Shown one piece after another: positions 59,987 through 64,000 of a stretch of DNA of 64,000 nucleotides. The notes beneath the pieces were generated by a model. It had not been told where the DNA came from and did no database searches. It was given only the letters and a program-made list of their open reading frames with translations. Source of the stretch: Closterium sp. NIES-65 (lineage: Eukaryota; Streptophyta; Zygnematophyceae; Desmidiales; Closteriaceae); NCBI GenBank assembly GCA_948144175.1, contig CANXME010000808.1, positions 1-64,000 of the forward strand, written 5' to 3'. How positions within the stretch are numbered: position 1 is the stretch's first letter; each line of letters opens with the position of its first letter. The position numbers and the translations under genes were made by a program.

Positions 59987-62900
59987 TCATCTTCGAGCCG
60001 AAGCCAACTCAGACCCAACCCGCGGGCGCCCTTTAGGGCTCTTCCTCGCCTTCTCAGCAATCTCCGCCACCTCAGCGTCCCGCACCCACCACTCCACCAC
60101 CTCCCCCGCCCGCACCTCCCGCTGGCACGCTTTCCTCGTCTCCTCCGTCAGCAGCGGGTACCGGTTAAACCGCGCCTCACTAGCGTCCAAGTCGTCGCCG
60201 CCCATCTCCGGCACGCTGGTGCGGTGCACGAGGACCGTCATGACCTGCCGCGGGTCCACGGCGACGCGGCGGTAGCCGAATTCGCCGAGGCACATCTCGG
60301 CACGCGGGTACTCGTCCTTGTTTGTGCAGAACAGCTGCGGCCAGTGGAAGCGCATGCGCTCCACTGCCCATACCGGTGAGACTGCTGGGGGTGGTTGGGC
60401 GGCTGCTGCTGCTGTGGTGGTGGTGATGGTGGTGGTGGTAGCGGCAGTGGTGGCACCAGCGGCAGTGCCAGCAGCACCGCCTGTGCCGATGCCGCCACCA
60501 GCAGCACCGGCTCCACCACCAGATGCACCAACACCACCACCACCACCACCACCTCCTGCAGCACCAACAGAACCACCACCAGTACCAGCAACCGCAGCAG
60601 CAGCAGCACCACCAGTAGCGCCTGCCGTCCCAGCAGTAGCAGCGCCACCGCCACCACCAGCACCAGCAGTAGCACCACCACCAGTGGTGCCAGCAGTGCG
60701 AACAGCATCAGCACCTGCATCTGCACCAGCTCCCGTGCCATTACCCATCGCTCTTAACGCCGACCCTCCTCCACCCCCCCCACCCGCCACACCAAGCAAG
60801 CTCCTCCCACCCGTACCCCTCCCTACCCCTCCCGCTACCCCTCCCCCAGCACCCTCCACCTGAACGCACTTCTCAAGGGACCACCACCGGCTCCCAAACG
60901 ACACGTACGGCCGCCCCTCAAACCGGCTCAGCACCGCCGCCATATCCTCCCCGGACCTCGACGAGAAGTACTCGCTCAGCTCGGCAAAGAACACCCACTG
61001 GCTGGTGAACGCGTGCTGGTGCACACAGTCATTCATCGCCAGCAGCCGCCCGGACTCCCAGATGTCAAACTGCTCCACGCGCCGCATGTCCACGATCTGC
61101 ACGTACCCGCCCTCCACAAAGCCCTCTATCAGCCCCATGATCTCCGGATCTAACGCCCCCCGCGTCGTACAACACGACCCGGTCCACCCCCACGTGCAGA
61201 TGGTACTCAATCCACTCGTAAACCCGCATGGGGATGAGCTTCGTGGCGAGCGGCGGCGAGCAGTAGGTGAGGCGGTGGGGGTAGGGCTGGGGCAGGGTTG
61301 GCGGAGGGGTACTGGCCCTGGTCTTCTATGTACGAGACGATGTCCTCCTTGTCCACGGTTACCACGAGGATTCCGCCAAAGTCCTGCGCGGTGGACTCCT
61401 CTAGCTCGCACACCAGCACCACCGCCTCGTACCGCTTGTTGTGGTCGTCGCCAGGGTAGTAGGCTGCGCAGGGTGGGAGAGACGGGGTTTGGGGTGCGGG
61501 GGAGGAGTATGTGGGGAAAAAGAGAGAGGTGGGGAGTGAGGGGGAGAGAAGTGTTCAGTGAAGAGGAGGAAAGATGTGGTTTGAGGAGGGGGGAAGGGGA
61601 GAGGCATAGCTTCTCAAATGACTTTCATTCCATTTAAGTGCAACCACTCTCTTCATACTATAACTCCATCACGCATTCTCTGTTGACCCACTCCCCCTCA
61701 CTTCCACTGCTATCTCCCTCCCAACCCCATCCTGCTCACCACCTTCCCCTATTCCATCCATCTCACCCATCTCCAACTCCTTCCCCCTTCTCAGGTTCAC
61801 CCCCTTCTCAGGTTCACCCCCTTGTACCCCCATGGCCCTGTGCCTACCGTCCTTCTCCCACTGTCCTACCTCACCCTCCTCCATTCCCCCTCCCCCTTTC
61901 CCCCATCTACCCCTCCCCCCTCCCTCCCCACTCACCAAAGAGGCCCAGTAACTGTGACCCTATGCCCCCCTGCTTTCATAATCCACAGGCCACGCCCCTG
62001 CCAACCCACTGCCCTACCTCAGCCTTCATCCTCTCCTCCCCTCCTCCCCCCTCTCCCTCCCCCTACTCACCCACGAGCTGCCCCCGTGACTCTATGGCCG
62101 CCGTGCTTCTCCTTCCACAGGCACCGCCCCAGCTCGCGGGAGGTCTTGAGCACGCGGGACGCCAGCCCCACCACGGCGAACTTGCTCTCGCTCATGCGGT
62201 AGCTTGCGAACTGCACGAACCCAAACGTCGGCATGTGCTCGCGGAACACGTTGTTGCGCGTCACCTCCTTTGCCACCTTTGAGTTCGGGTCCTCTAGAAT
62301 CGCCTTCACCAGTTCGCGCCTCTTCTCCGTGTCACTCAGATCGGATTGTGGGTCGAAGTGGCCGAAAGTGTCGGCCTCTCCCCCCGCTGCTGCTGCTCCC
62401 GCCGCCCCTGCAGTGGTCCCCGCTCCCCCCTCCTGCTGCGCCTGCGCCCCCCGCTGCGCCTGTCCCCCCTGTTGTGGCTGCAATACCTCCTCCTGACGCC
62501 CCTGCCCGCCCCCCCTCCCGCTGTCCCCGCCGTCAGTCCCCCTCCCGCTGCCCCCGCCGTCAGTCCCCCTCCCGCGGCCCCCGCAGTCAGTCCCCCGCCC
62601 GCTGCTCCTGCCGCGCCTGCAGCTTCTACTCGCGGCTGCTGCTGCTGCTGCGCGCCCCCTTGCTGCTGCAAAACCCGTGGGTCCACTGGATTCTTCGCTG
62701 CTCCTGTCCCTGACTGCGCTTGCCCCGCCCCCGCTTGCCCCCCGCCCCCCTTCCCTGCTTCCGCTTTCTCTCCCGCTGCAGACTTAGCCCCTGCCCCTGC
62801 GGCTCCCCCTCCCGCGCCCGCCCCACCTGCTGCGCCATTCCCCCCATTCGAGACAGTCGCTAGCTGTTGTTGCCGCCGGTTTTGAATAAGTAACAGAATG

Positions 62901-63530
62901 AGCAGAACCGCGATGACTATGTAGGGCAGATTCTGCTTGATAAGCGCCGACAAGTAGTGCGATCTGCTGCTGCTGTACATGGCGCGGCGCCGTCTCAGCA
63001 TCGCGATGTGCGGATTCACGTCGACCGCTCTGTGATACGACGGCGGCGAGTCGTGAGCCGTCGGATCGTCCTCCATCTCCACATACGTCGTCTCGGGGGG
63101 ACTGTCGTACGGCGCTATTCCCGACGCCGGTATTCCCGAGACGTACCCCCCACCGGCTCCCCACCGCCGCTGCTCTTGCGCGCCCCATTCCCGCCGCGGC
63201 CCCGCGCCTCCGCCATATGCGCCGCCGTACGCGCCGCCGTACGCCCGCGGGGCCTCTCCCGCCGCGATGCATGCCCCCGTCGCGCATGCCCGGGTCCCGC
63301 ATCGCCATGGATCGGAGCGCGAGCTCACTCATTCCTGTATCGCGTACGACGCCCGGCCCCTCCCGCGCGCCTGGCCCCCGCATGCCCATGTCCCGCATGC
63401 CGGGCCCGCGCATCCCCATTCCCCCCATGCCCCCCATGTTCCCCCCGCGACCCATGCCTGCTCCGCGCATGTCCGCTTGCCTGAAGCTGCCATGCGGTGA
63501 GTCCTGCACCGTGGGGGAGGCAGACGGCAT
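59987..63530 (-). CDS. GT92-like glycosyltransferase (galactan-synthase-like), two exons
   Basis: The only host gene recognised. The proposed start is the ATG at 63,530 (MPSASPTVQDSPHG); the stop is at 59,987-59,989. A glycine/methionine-rich N-terminal tail leads to one membrane segment (NLPYIVIAVLLILLLIQN, about 62,880-62,940), typical of a type II Golgi enzyme. After an alanine/glutamine-rich stem come SYRMSESKFAVVGLAS, YEAVVLVCELEE, YCSPPLATK.IPMRVYEW, VVLYDAGG, GLIEGFVEGGYVQIVDMRR and MNDCVHQHAFTSQWVFF. These match in order the text I recall of plant GT92 proteins of the GALS type, which add galactose to pectic galactan. A Gly/Ala/Thr-rich insertion (about 60,385-60,870) splits the late catalytic region before CLGEFGYRR. 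The frame changes near 63,265, 62,510, 61,290 and 61,160, mostly at C/G runs, so read the exon text as approximate. Family fairly sure; exact substrate unknown. Confidence 0.72.
61464..62070 (-). other. Intron of the GT92-like gene (607 bp)
   Basis: On the minus strand the donor is GTGAGTAGGG at 62,070 and the acceptor CCCTGCGCAG ends at 61,464, after a pyrimidine-rich tract. The interior is C/T-biased and has no coding resemblance. Exon 1 then ends in ...GRCLWKEKHGG and exon 2 begins YYPGDDHNKRYEAV, which is continuous with the family's text. With this donor the phase is off by one; a GTGGGT donor four bases earlier (62,074) would keep frame. Confidence 0.65.
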
Positions 63531-64000
63531 TTTTGCCGCATACGCGGATACTAGAGCTGACTACGCGGCAGCAAGCAGGGTTGACCAATCGAACAAGGGT
63601 AACAGAAAGAACGCCCTATCGAATTGGAGAAATCCACGAAGCTGCAAGCGACTGTGCAAATTCCGGACTGAAACGGACTCGAAAGTATTGGCGAATTGAC
63701 GGCCTGCCGTCTAGTCTTTTCAGGACATGGGATGAAAAGTAGTTGATTCGTGTACTTCAGGCACGCCAGACTGTCGCTCCCTCACTTGCTGCCTCGCCTA
63801 GAAAACTTCGTGCTGGTTGGCGATTTGAACAAGTCTGAAGTACATGAGAAACATTTGTTTCGAGACGAATAGATTCAGACCAATATTCAATATTGAGACG
63901 CGTAAAGAGCGTACACCGGCAGGGTTTCGAAAGCACACGCGAAATGGATTTGCGAGAGTTGCCGCAACCAGCACACCCAGCCACTACCCGTGCGACCATC
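63531..64000. other. Upstream flank of the GT92-like gene
   Basis: The 470 bases before the proposed ATG and up to the window edge. They should hold the 5' untranslated region and part of the promoter. I see no convincing TATA box, other gene, repeat or RNA gene here. Confidence 0.4.

Noticed and set aside
61005-61637. A plus-strand gene opposite exon 2 of the GT92-like gene
   Set aside because: The minus strand holds the conserved family motifs and splice sites; the plus frame is their complement and has no recognisable content.
63757-63999. An 80-residue minus-strand frame at the right edge
   Set aside because: No start context, family resemblance or compositional signal supports it; it lies in the presumed upstream region of the host gene.

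Overview
This is nuclear DNA from a eukaryote, almost certainly of the green lineage (a streptophyte alga or early-diverging land plant; I cannot name the genus). The grounds are Ty1/copia retrotransposons primed by initiator tRNA-Met (TGGTATCAGAGC-type sites), satellites with nucleosome-length monomers, and one intron-containing host gene resembling plant GT92 / galactan-synthase-like glycosyltransferases. Nothing looks bacterial.

From 1 to about 59,560 the window is a repeat landscape. Its substrate is satellite DNA: a dimeric satellite of about 366 bp (two diverged halves of about 183 bp), a block of a 184-bp satellite near 7.9-9.1 kb, and a 181-bp satellite at the right (50.0-50.9 and 58.15-59.56 kb). 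LTR retroelements have split these arrays. There are seven copia copies, called E1-E7 here: E1 1-4,966 (+, runs off the left edge); E3 10,806-24,870 (+) with E2 11,029-17,621 (-) nested in its leader; E4 25,999-33,354 (+, looks whole, identical LTRs); E5 34,468-48,647 (-) with E6 42,058-48,586 (-) nested in one of its LTRs; and E7 50,923-58,153 (-) inside the 181-bp satellite. There is also a 1.58-kb non-autonomous LTR element (5,933-7,507) and two solo LTRs. Exact 5-bp target duplications were found for E2-E7, for the small element and for one solo LTR, so the insertion history can be read directly.

The copia copies share one plan: very short LTRs (121-135 bp), a primer site, a GC-rich leader made of two zones of minisatellite, a Gag with a long poly-glycine stretch and an unusual Cys/His knuckle, then protease, integrase, a linker of AEPGG-like repeats, reverse transcriptase, RNase H, an untranslated tail of about 210 bp and a TATGGGGGTG polypurine tract. 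E4 keeps one uninterrupted frame. E2 has a long open pol frame. The others are fossils with a few to many breaks.

From 59,987 to 63,530 on the minus strand lies the only host gene recognised, a GT92-like type II membrane glycosyltransferase with extensive low-complexity insertions. Its frame changes several times at C/G runs, which suggests residual assembly indels or a decaying gene. The last 470 bases hold nothing I recognise.
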